From: Candidatus Coatesiibacteriota bacterium
GTDB taxonomy: Bacteria; B130-G9
Reading direction: 5' to 3'
NCBI GenBank assembly: GCA_016929465.1
Contig: JAFGIT010000034.1
Span: forward strand, 1-11,633
Length of the DNA stretch: 11,633 nt
In this document: piece after piece, positions 1 to 7,700 of the stretch
Position numbering within the stretch: position 1 is the stretch's first letter
How the letters are laid out: every line of letters begins with the position of its first letter
Made by a program: the position numbers and the translations under genes
Notes under the pieces: generated by a model
Seen by the model: only the letters and a program-made list of their open reading frames with translations
The model's database searches: none
What the model was told of the DNA's origin: nothing

Positions 1-960
1 CTCGGAACGAATGACGGTGGCGTCAGCATCTTTGACGGCACGGACTGGACCACGCTCTGTGCCGGGCATTTCAATGCACCCGACACCCGCCTCGATAAGG
101 TCGTATTCGACGCGGCGGGAAAGGCCTGGTTCGCCTCCAACGGCGGCGGGGTAACGGTATTCGATGGATCACACTGGCAAAACTATACCCATAGGAACGC
201 CCCGTTCAGGAGCGCATGGGTGGGTGCGATTGCGGTCCACCCGGATGGCACCGTGTGGGTCGGAACGGAGGGGGGCGGCGCCTATTCCTTCGACGGAAAC
301 GCCTGGAGAATTTTCGCGCCGCCGGAGACCGGCTTTATCCACGACGCGATCACCGATATAGCAGTGGACCAGGCCGGACGGACATGGTTCGCCACTGGAC
401 ACCACGGCCTGAGCGTCTTCGACGGCAAGAAGTGGACGGTCTATAATCCGGCGGACAGCGGACCTACGAGCCGCGATGTGCGTGGCATTGCGATCGATGC
501 GAAGGGCAGGATGTGGTTCGCGACTATGAATGGTCTCGCACGTTTCTATGGTAAGTCATGGAAGGTCTATAGCACCACTAACAGCGGCCTGGACCAGGAC
601 AGGTGTTACTCCATCGCGGCCACGCGCGACGGTTCCGTGTGGGTGGGTCACCAGAACTCGGTCAGCGTGTTCGACGGTAAGGGGTGGTCGGTCCACAAGG
701 CGCATCAAGACGGCCTCCCGTCTGGCTTTGTGCAATCGATAACCGAGGATGAGGATGGTGCGATCTGGTTTGGGACATCGCGGGGAGGACTCGCCAGGCT
801 TCTCAACGCGAGCTGGAAGATCTATACTGCGCAGAATTCGATGCTCGCGGACAACGAAGTGACGGATGTCGGGGTCGCTCCCGACGGTCGGTTGTTCATT
901 ACGACCGGACTGGGCCTGAATGTCCTGACAATTACGGAGCCGGAAGCCCAGTCCGAATAA
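1..960 (+). CDS. Beta-propeller repeat protein, 3' part (two-component-regulator-propeller type)
   Basis: The frame is open from the first base to the TAA at 958-960, giving 319 residues; the start lies outside the window. The protein consists of propeller blades of the Reg_prop type. Each blade ends in a 'V-x-x-F-D-G-x-x-W-x-x-Y' strand and contains a 'G-x-x-W-[FV]-[AG]-T' strand. The FDG-equivalent positions fall at residues 11, 54, 97, 140, 182, 224 and 267, so seven blades are visible at a steady 42-43 residue spacing. In the last two of these the motif is eroded (FYG at 182 is partly kept; LLN at 267 has lost FDG). The protein ends shortly after the last blade with no histidine kinase, DNA-binding or anchoring domain, so here the propeller is not the sensor part of a kinase unless such a domain is N-terminal. 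Such propellers are usually extracytoplasmic ligand- or surface-binding domains; the ligand is unknown. The gene is convergent with the other propeller gene at 1180-3399. Confidence 0.85.
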   Translation, partial: LGTNDGGVSIFDGTDWTTLCAGHFNAPDTRLDKVVFDAAGKAWFASNGGGVTVFDGSHWQNYTHRNAPFRSAWVGAIAVHPDGTVWVGTEGGGAYSFDGNAWRIFAPPETGFIHDAITDIAVDQAGRTWFATGHHGLSVFDGKKWTVYNPADSGPTSRDVRGIAIDAKGRMWFATMNGLARFYGKSWKVYSTTNSGLDQDRCYSIAATRDGSVWVGHQNSVSVFDGKGWSVHKAHQDGLPSGFVQSITEDEDGAIWFGTSRGGLARLLNASWKIYTAQNSMLADNEVTDVGVAPDGRLFITTGLGLNVLTITEPEAQSE

Positions 961-995
961 TTGCGGCGACCGGCTTCAGAGCCGCAGCGCCAGAG

Positions 996-1031
996 ATGGA
1001 CAATATGGACTGAATGGACAACATGGACAGG
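996..1031. repeat. Tandem repeat, 9-bp period, 4 units
   Basis: Four contiguous 9-mers read ATGGACAAT, ATGGACTGA, ATGGACAAC and ATGGACAGG, sharing the core ATGGAC. They lie 36 bp after the stop of the upstream propeller gene, in the convergent intergenic region. Nothing coding spans them. This is the first of three adjacent arrays with different periods. Confidence 0.85.
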
Positions 1032-1050
1032 CGGGAAGCCCGTCCTGGAC

Positions 1051-1080
1051 GTTGGCAGTTAGCAGTTGGCAGTTGGCAGT
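1051..1080. repeat. Tandem repeat, 7-bp period, 4.3 units
   Basis: The units are GTTGGCA, GTTAGCA, GTTGGCA, GTTGGCA and a partial GT. The same heptamer recurs at 4654-4681 in the other convergent intergenic region of the window, so this is a dispersed element and not a local slippage product only. Confidence 0.9.
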
Positions 1081-1095
1081 CCGCCTTCCTCCCAA

Positions 1096-1177
1096 TTGAC
1101 CTCTTTGCCCCCTTTGACCTTTTGACCCTTTGACCTATTTACCTATTCGCCCTTTTGACCTATTGACCCCTTGACCC
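1096..1177. repeat. Degenerate tandem repeat, 8-bp period, core TTGACC
   Basis: Exact TTGACC cores begin at 1096, 1114, 1122, 1130, 1155, 1163 and 1171. Runs of exact 8-bp spacing are bridged by decayed units (for example TTTACC at 1138 and TTCGCC at 1146), so about ten units of 'TTTGACCY' can be read. The strand is strongly pyrimidine-rich. The array runs almost to the stop codon of the minus-strand gene at 1180, so it forms the 3' flank of that gene. The same core appears at 4692-4709 and 8849-8862. Confidence 0.85.
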
Positions 1178-1179
1178 GT

Positions 1180-3399
1180 CTAATCTACATGATATGACGC
1201 TATGGCGACCTTGCCATCGCGTGGGCCGATCAGGAGGTCCATACCACCGAATAGGCTTATGCCCGCGTAGAAGGTGTAGTCGCCCGGGGTGAGGAGAGAT
1301 GTGTCTATATTGACGAGTTCCTCAGTCCGGCAAGATGAGGCTGATAGCGTCAGGTTGAGCGGCGATGGTTCTGGGCCCCAATTGGGATAGTAGAATATAT
1401 TGCCATTGTATTCACATGCCAGCCACAGCGATACGGGGATTATTTCGCCCGCATTCGTGAGATCTGCGGCCAACTTCAGGGTGCCGACCGGATTCTCGGC
1501 AGCCGAGAGTGCAATCGACTGCTGGGCAGGACCACCATCCTCGAGGCGCGAAAGCCCACCAGATGTGCCGACCCACTTGTCGCCGTTATGGTCGATTGTG
1601 ATAGAGTAGAGCCTCGTGCCTGCGAGCCCATCAGATTGATGGAATTCGGCCACGGAGCCGTCCTGCTTCATGCTGATCACGCTGTAGCGTCTCATCGAGT
1701 CATAGGCCAGGAACCAAAGATCACCGTTCGCATCAAAGGCCCCGAAAGTCGTCATTTCGCTCGATAGCTCCTTCCAACTCCCCTCATCGAGGCGATAGAC
1801 CCCCGCCTGAGTGAAAAAGACAAGGCGCTGCTGTAGGTCGAATACCACGCTTGCCACACCGACATCGGCGAACGGCAAGGGTTCTGGAAGCTGGTCCACT
1901 CGCCAGTTCTCGCCGTCGAATATACTGATTAAGCTGTCCAGTATGACCCAGATTTCGTCATTCGATGCAATCGCAAGCGTTGGCGCTTCACGACCTCCAA
2001 TGCCTGGGCCGAATATACTGCCGGTCGGATAGACGTCCCACACATCGTCCTTTATCCGTACAACGCCGCTGAAATCGCTTGTATAATCGGGCCCCACACA
2101 GGCCCATATTTCCCCATCTGGGCCGGGCTCCAGCGTCTCGGCGATGCAGTCCGTTACGCCGTGGTCATATCCTTCCTGGAATGAGAATTCTACGCCATCG
2201 AAGGTTATCAGGCGGAATGGATACTGCAGCACGTGTATAGCCCCCTCCGTGTCCCCGCACGCCGCGATAATGCCGGCGTTGCCGAATACACCCTCTGGCC
2301 TGAAGTACTTCCAGGCATCGCCTTCTTTGTATCCTGTGCCATATATAGATGGATGGTCCGTGGCGATCCAATCGCGTCCCTGGAAGTCCTCTACTACATC
2401 CATAATGACATTTTCGGGAGGGCCATCGGGGAATCCGATGTGCGAGAAATCAATCCCATCGAATAGAATGAGGCCGTCGGTCCTGGTGGCTATCAGAATG
2501 CTCTCGCCCCCCAGGGGTGCCACTCCCCATACACCATACCGATAGGTCGCCTGGTCATCGGGGTCATAAACCAAGCTGATCCCGCATGCCTCGGTGATGA
2601 TCAGCTCATCGCCCCCACGGTTTCGTCGGAGGAGACCGGCGCTGGCGTACGCCCATAGGGTTCCATTTGCATTGAAGTTGAAGCCGTTTGGCCCGTACGG
2701 GAACGGGCCCCAGATTGAGCCATCGTCGAGCTTGATCCACTCGTCTTCATCAAACATCCAGAGACCTTGCTCAGAGCCAGCATAGACAACGCCCGATAGG
2801 TCGCGAGAAAACTGGTACAGACCAGTTTCGAACTCCTTGCAGTCGATGAACGTCCCGCTGTGCTCATCGTACCTCTCTATGCCATTTGCTGCGTAAAAGA
2901 CATTGCCAGATCGATCCACAATCAACTCATAAGGGAAGCCTTCCGTAGAGACGGGATTCACTTCAGTGCCGACAATATGGAATAAGTGGTCCCAGGGATT
3001 ACCTGGTATGGTCCCTATGACCCAAGCCTCGTCACGTGAGATGGCCGCGATACCATAGCCACCCGAGAATTCGGCGAAATTGTAAATCTCTCCGTCCGCA
3101 AGCCGTGCAACCTGCCAGCCGCCCATCCATACTGAGCCATCGGGAGCGATATCGGTGGCGCAGGTCTGGCTGAAACTCGCGCCAGTACTAGTCGAAAGCT
3201 CGGCGAGCTCCATGCCATCCCAGGCAAGCGTGCCGCAGAATGTGCCGATGGCAACGCTGCCTGCTTGTGAGGACACGATGTAGTTGTGGTTGTAATTTCG
3301 GTAGCTCTCGATCTCGAAACCTATCGCGAGAGAGCTGAAAAGCAGAAACAGCGCGGAGATGAGAACTATATTCAGGCTCGAACTCTTTTGGATAAGCAT
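1180..3399 (-). CDS. Secreted beta-propeller protein with C-terminal beta-sandwich-like domain
   Basis: The 739-residue protein begins MLIQKSSSLN, with a hydrophobic segment to about residue 27 that looks like a signal peptide, so it is probably exported. An ATG 16 codons upstream (3447) is rejected: it has no ribosome binding site and lies at or before the predicted transcription start, whereas the chosen ATG has GGAG 8 bases upstream. The body has irregular propeller-like repeats with 'LILFDGIDF', 'LITFDGVEF', 'ISIFDGENW', 'VYRLDEGSW' and 'DKWVGTSGGLSRL' motifs, related to but more divergent than those of the gene at 1-960. About residues 641-737 form a separate domain with the pattern 'L-x-x-x-L-x-N-x-G ... 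G-x-[IL]-[FL]-[YF]-x-P ... P-G-x-Y-x-x-Y-A'. The same pattern occurs in both linkers of the beta-helix protein at 4730-8800. No enzyme active site is recognised. A likely role is binding or display at the cell surface; this is inference. Confidence 0.85.
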   Translation of the reverse strand: MLIQKSSSLNIVLISALFLLFSSLAIGFEIESYRNYNHNYIVSSQAGSVAIGTFCGTLAWDGMELAELSTSTGASFSQTCATDIAPDGSVWMGGWQVARLADGEIYNFAEFSGGYGIAAISRDEAWVIGTIPGNPWDHLFHIVGTEVNPVSTEGFPYELIVDRSGNVFYAANGIERYDEHSGTFIDCKEFETGLYQFSRDLSGVVYAGSEQGLWMFDEDEWIKLDDGSIWGPFPYGPNGFNFNANGTLWAYASAGLLRRNRGGDELIITEACGISLVYDPDDQATYRYGVWGVAPLGGESILIATRTDGLILFDGIDFSHIGFPDGPPENVIMDVVEDFQGRDWIATDHPSIYGTGYKEGDAWKYFRPEGVFGNAGIIAACGDTEGAIHVLQYPFRLITFDGVEFSFQEGYDHGVTDCIAETLEPGPDGEIWACVGPDYTSDFSGVVRIKDDVWDVYPTGSIFGPGIGGREAPTLAIASNDEIWVILDSLISIFDGENWRVDQLPEPLPFADVGVASVVFDLQQRLVFFTQAGVYRLDEGSWKELSSEMTTFGAFDANGDLWFLAYDSMRRYSVISMKQDGSVAEFHQSDGLAGTRLYSITIDHNGDKWVGTSGGLSRLEDGGPAQQSIALSAAENPVGTLKLAADLTNAGEIIPVSLWLACEYNGNIFYYPNWGPEPSPLNLTLSASSCRTEELVNIDTSLLTPGDYTFYAGISLFGGMDLLIGPRDGKVAIASYHVD

Positions 3400-3450
3400 G
3401 GTGCAGACTCCGGAACAAGTAAATGAATAGTCATTAATTCTACGCATGTT

Positions 3451-3479
3451 ACCATAAGATATCTTTATGATTGAGTCAA
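3451..3479 (-). promoter_or_regulatory. Predicted sigma70-type promoter of the secreted propeller gene
   Basis: On the minus strand TTGACT (3479-3474, 5 of 6 matches to -35) is followed after exactly 17 bp by TATGGT (3456-3451, 4 of 6 matches to -10). Transcription would start near 3444, giving a leader of about 45 nt before the ATG at 3399. This supports the downstream start codon over the one at 3447. Confidence 0.5.
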
Positions 3480-3491
3480 CAGAAACGGGAG

Positions 3492-3520
3492 TTGTGCTAT
3501 CGGGACGCGGCGGTTATTAT
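3492..3520 (+). promoter_or_regulatory. Weak sigma70-type promoter candidate for the DUF4037 gene
   Basis: TATTAT at 3515-3520 matches the -10 consensus at 5 of 6 positions. The hexamer 17 bp upstream, TTGTGC at 3492-3497, matches the -35 at only 3 of 6. Transcription would start near 3527, about 33 nt before the ATG. It is divergent from the promoter of the minus-strand propeller gene. Only the -10 and the position support it. Confidence 0.3.
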
Positions 3521-3559
3521 CCCTTAATTGCGAACCAATTTGGATTGGAGGCGGGGTAG

Positions 3560-4642
3560 ATGAAATTTATGCCGGGGCTCGACCTTTGCGAGCGGTTTTA
3601 CCGCGACGCGGTCAGCCCGATACTCGAAAGGCACTTCCCGGGATTGGTTCATTCGGCGGGTAGGCTGGGCCGCGGTTCGGATGTTCTCGGCTTCGATACG
3701 CCGACTTCGATGGACCATCACTGGGGGCCCAGGGTCACTCTTTTCTTGAAGGGTGACGACTTCGACCGATACGGAGAGAGCATCCCCGAAGTCATGTCAA
3801 GGGAGTTGCCCTACGAGGTCTGCGGGATACCGACCAATTTCTGCCACCAGGAGGCCCGGTTCGGACAGCTCAAAGCAATCGAAAGCGGCCCGGTCAGCCA
3901 TGGTGTATCCGTGACCACGACCAAGGCCTTCTTCGAGGGCTATATCGGTATCAATGCGCTGGATGGACTATCGGCTCTCGATTGGCTCTTGATACCCCAT
4001 CAGCTGCTACGAACGATCGCATCGGGGAGGGTATTTCACGACGGGCTGGGAGAATTGGGACCCGCACGGGAGGTGCTTGCGTGGTATCCGCATGACGTTT
4101 GGCTGTATCTTTTGGCCTGCCAATGGAGACGGATCGATCAGGAAGAGCCTTTCATGGCTCGCTGCGACGACGTCGGCGATGAGCTGGGCTCTCGTCTCGT
4201 CGCATCGCGGATGATCAATGAGCTGATGAGGCTCTGCTTCCTGATGGAGCGGCAATATGCCCCCTATTACAAGTGGTTCGGCACGGCCTTCTCTCGGCTC
4301 GAATGCGCGAGCATTCTGACGCCGATATTCCAATCGATCTTCGACAGCAGGAATTGGCGGGAGCGAGAGCAGCACCTATCCACCGCATACATTCAAGTCG
4401 CGAAGATGCACAATGCACTTTCACTAACTCCCCACATAGAGCCCGAACTATCGAATTTCCACAGCCGACCATACATGGTTCTGCATTCGGAGCGATTCGT
4501 GGATGCTCTCCATGGTCAGATCGAGTCGGAAGAGGTCCGACTGCTGCCCAAGCATATCGGTGCGGTCTGGCAGTTTGCTGATTCGACGGACGTTCTCGAC
4601 AGGCTCAATAGGTGCAGGCAATTAAGGGTGCTATATCGCTGA
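3560..4642 (+). CDS. DUF4037 domain-containing protein (nucleotidyltransferase-like N-terminus)
   Basis: The 360-residue protein is of the usual length for DUF4037 proteins. It has no signal peptide or membrane segment and is probably cytoplasmic. GGAGG lies 8 bases before the ATG, which fixes the start; an internal Met at residue 4 is less well placed. The N-terminal 60 residues carry the family signature 'GRLGRGSDVLGFDTP' followed by 'DHHWGPR' (residues 52-58). The G-S, then about 11 residues, then an acidic residue layout resembles the nucleotidyltransferase fold. The second acidic position of that motif would fall at His54 here, so catalysis should not be assumed. The C-terminal half has the helical family block 'DDVGDELGSRLVASRMINELMRLCFLMERQYAPYYKWFGTAF' in segments around residues 195-235. 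Substrate and pathway are unknown. It stands alone, divergent from the propeller gene and convergent with the beta-helix gene, so the context gives no partner. Confidence 0.85.
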   Translation: MKFMPGLDLCERFYRDAVSPILERHFPGLVHSAGRLGRGSDVLGFDTPTSMDHHWGPRVTLFLKGDDFDRYGESIPEVMSRELPYEVCGIPTNFCHQEARFGQLKAIESGPVSHGVSVTTTKAFFEGYIGINALDGLSALDWLLIPHQLLRTIASGRVFHDGLGELGPAREVLAWYPHDVWLYLLACQWRRIDQEEPFMARCDDVGDELGSRLVASRMINELMRLCFLMERQYAPYYKWFGTAFSRLECASILTPIFQSIFDSRNWREREQHLSTAYIQVAKMHNALSLTPHIEPELSNFHSRPYMVLHSERFVDALHGQIESEEVRLLPKHIGAVWQFADSTDVLDRLNRCRQLRVLYR

Positions 4643-4653
4643 TTGCATTGGTC

Positions 4654-4681
4654 GTTGGCAGTTGGCAGTCAGCAGTTGGTC
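4654..4681. repeat. Second copy of the 7-bp tandem repeat
   Basis: The units are GTTGGCA, GTTGGCA, GTCAGCA and a decayed GTTGGTC. They lie 11 bp after the stop of the DUF4037 gene, between convergent genes, and are in the same orientation as the array at 1051-1080. Confidence 0.8.
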
Positions 4682-4691
4682 TCCCTCCCCT

Positions 4692-4709
4692 CTGACCTTT
4701 TTGACCTTT
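4692..4709. repeat. Second, short copy of the TTGACC repeat
   Basis: CTGACC (4692) and TTGACC (4701) stand 9 bp apart in a pyrimidine-rich stretch that continues to the stop of the beta-helix gene. The order, heptamer array then TTGACC array, is the same as at 1051-1177. The 9-bp spacing differs from the 8-bp spacing of the longer array. Confidence 0.6.
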
Positions 4710-4729
4710 TGTACTTCCCCCCCGCCCGC

Positions 4730-7700
4730 CTACGGCAGCGGGTAGTGGTAGCCCATATCAACCTTGCCGGTGTCGGGTGTGCCATCCGCCTGGGTGGTCC
4801 TGTTCGAGAGGCCTGCATCGACGGCGGATTGGCTTCCCGCGTCTATGCACGGGCTGTCGGGGTGGAGGTAATAGCCGCCGAATGGGCCTGTGACGAATAT
4901 CGGATTGTCGTCGATACAGCCTTCCTCACCTGCCCATGGCCAGTCCTGGATGCAGCAGAATGAGATCGAGCCGTATATTCGATTTGGCTCCTCGGAGCCA
5001 GTGTTTCCCCATACGATGCAGTCCCTGACCAGATCATGGTCGTGGTGGATCGCACTTCCGAGGGGGGCGGAATTATTCGCTATCGTGCAATTGATGAGGG
5101 ACCTTCCGCCGTCATTGCAGAGGCCGCCGCCGAAATCATGCGCGCAATTGCCGGAAATCAAGCAGTTAACTATCAGGCCCTGGCAGCCGCTGACGCCACC
5201 ACCACCCATCCCAGCAGAATTATCCGCAATCAAGCAGTTGGATATCATGCCAGAGCAATCGTACAGGCCGCCACCGTGGAAGGCTGAATTGCTCCAGATC
5301 TCACAGTCGGATATGAGCCCGTCGCAGCCCGATATTCCCCCGCCGCCGAATGATGCGGCATTCCCGAAAATGCGGCAATTCGCTATCTCGATCTTTGAGA
5401 GAAGCGGGTTCCACCCCCCGATGCCGGCACGGATACCGCCACCGCTCTCTGCTGAGCCATTGGTGATCGACAAGCCCAGTATCTTGCATGTTTCGTTCTC
5501 GGTGCCATTCAACTCAATGACAGAGCCATTCTGGCCGCCGTCAATCACGGTCGTCTCCACGATATCGGGATCGAGAGGATCGAGGGAGGTTAGCGTCAGG
5601 TTCTTTCCGTCAAAGCTGACATTCTCGAGGTAGAGGCCTGGGTGGACGACGATCGTATCAGACTCCATGGCGCAATCGATAGCATGCTGAATGATATCGA
5701 AGTCGCCAGAACCATCCTGCTTCACCGAGAATTCCAGCGCGAAGCCGCGATGGTAGTTGATAGTGAATTCAGCGACGTTGCTTATGGGCTTCTGGCTAAT
5801 ATGATCGAGCACGAGCGCGTAAATGACAAATATATCTCCCCTCTCCAATGTGGTGAACGCATAGTCGAACGGCTTCGGGCTCCAGGTCTCTCCCGGCCCG
5901 AGTTCCACGCCGGAAGCCCATGGCGCCCAATGATCATCGAGTGCAGGCAGGAAGAGAAACTCGCCTTCAACCGTCTTCAGCGCTGCGAAAAGGTCAATCT
6001 CCCTTGTGCAGCCGATGTTTAGAACCTCAGCCTTGATCTCCATCACATCCTGACCGACGTACATATCCCGATCAGCGGCGACAGTGACGCTGCATCCCTC
6101 CAGGAACTCATAGGCACCAATATCAACGCCATCGCCGATTATGCGAAGTGAACCATCCAGATCGACGTCGCCGATCTGGGCATTCGAGTCGCCTGCATCG
6201 ATACAAGGAGAGGCTGATTGCAGACGGAAATCGCGAGTCCAGAAATCAACGAAGAGAGGGTCTTCCGATATGTTTCCGCTACCGCCACCACCCCAGGATT
6301 CGATGCAACAATGGGTCGGGATGCAAGATCCCAGATATATCGAAGGGCTGTCCTTTGCGGTATTATTCCAGATGATGGTGTTTATGATCTCTCCTTGAGG
6401 GTCGTGGAATCCGCCTCCTGATTGCGCCGAGTTGCCCGCGACGGTGCAATTCACAATTGACGCTCTGCCCCATGCGAAGCCGCCGCCCTCAGCGTCGGCG
6501 CCGTTGTTGCTGATCAGACAGCTGATGAAGCTGCCCCAACAGCTGCTTACTGCACCGCCACATGGCGCGGAATTATCGCTTATGACACAACGTTCGAATC
6601 GACCGCTGCCGCCGTAGATTGCACCTCCTGATTCCGAAGCGGCATTCTCCGTGATGACGCATCTCGACACAAGACCATCGCAGTTGCAGAGCCCGGCGCC
6701 AGAGCTTGCGGCTCGGTTGCCTGAAATGAGGCAATTAATGATGTCACCACCGCAATCATCCAGGCCGCCTGCCCCGCCAATAAGAGAAGTCCGTTGATTG
6801 GCGCGATTGCCAATGACCGAGCAACCCTCGATATCACAAGGACATGAAGAGAAGCCACCCCCGCCCCAACCTGCGATGTTCTCGGAGATAGTGCAGTTCG
6901 ATATGAGACCGGAACAGCGATTAAAGCCGCCCCCATCCAATCCCGATTCATTTCCGCCGATAAAGCTGTCTGCGACGTTGACATCACAGTGTGAAAGGCC
7001 TCCACCGTGCGCTTCAGAACGGTTCCCCGATATCGAGCAGCTACTTATGTCGCCCTTAAAGGCATATATGCCACCACCATCCTCGCTCGCCGAACTGTCG
7101 GATATTATGCAATTTTGCAGGATGTCATGTCCCCCGAACTCCACGGGCCTCGACCACAATATTCCGCCGCCATACGCTGCGAAGCCATGCTTCAGAGTGA
7201 TCCCCCCGAGCAGGATCGAGCCTCCGTCGCTCGTGAATGTCACCACGGAGCCTTCATCGCGCCCATCGACTATCGTTGCCTCAACGGTCGATGGGTCGTC
7301 TGGATCGATGGACCGCACCGTCAAATCCCGATTCCCAACTCTCAGGTTCTCGAAGTAAATCCCAGGATGAATGACAACCGAAGCGCCGGAACGAACGCCA
7401 TCTATAGCCGCTTGAATCGTGGGGAAATCGCCCGTGCCGTCGGGCTTCACAGTGTACTCGTTTGTTGGGGCGGAGCTGTAATGAAAGGAGCCGATGAAGA
7501 TATTGCTTGTGAATTCGCCGATCGAGCCAGCACTCGAGAGAGCAGCATAGGACCGGTACGTTCCACTGGGCTCGTATCCCGTGAATTGCGCGCCAAATGA
7601 CACGAAGGGCCTCGCGGAGATGTCCGCCTCCAACTCGAACGAGCTGAAGCAGGGAGTCCAATCTGGAGCAATCCAGGGCAGGAACAACAGATCCCCGAGT

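Noticed and set aside
971-984. Short hairpin CGGCT-TCAG-AGCCG 10 bp after the first gene's stop codon
   Set aside because: The stem is only 5 bp and no T-run follows, so it is not supported as a terminator.
1051-1177. Possible CRISPR array
   Set aside because: Repeat units are 7-9 bp and contiguous with no unique spacers; no cas genes are nearby.
3400-3447. Upstream ATG at 3447 as the start of the secreted propeller gene
   Set aside because: No ribosome binding site, lies at or before the predicted transcription start, and would put a polar stretch before the signal peptide.
4890-5633. A 247-codon open frame on the plus strand opposite the beta-helix gene
   Set aside because: Its proline-rich product is the reading of antisense Gly-Gly-Gly rungs. 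The minus-strand protein has a signal peptide, clear domain structure and homology-type motifs, so this is a shadow.
6798-7358. A 186-codon open frame on the plus strand opposite the beta-helix gene
   Set aside because: Same explanation: repeated PPP segments mirror the antisense GGG rungs; no ribosome binding site or family motif.
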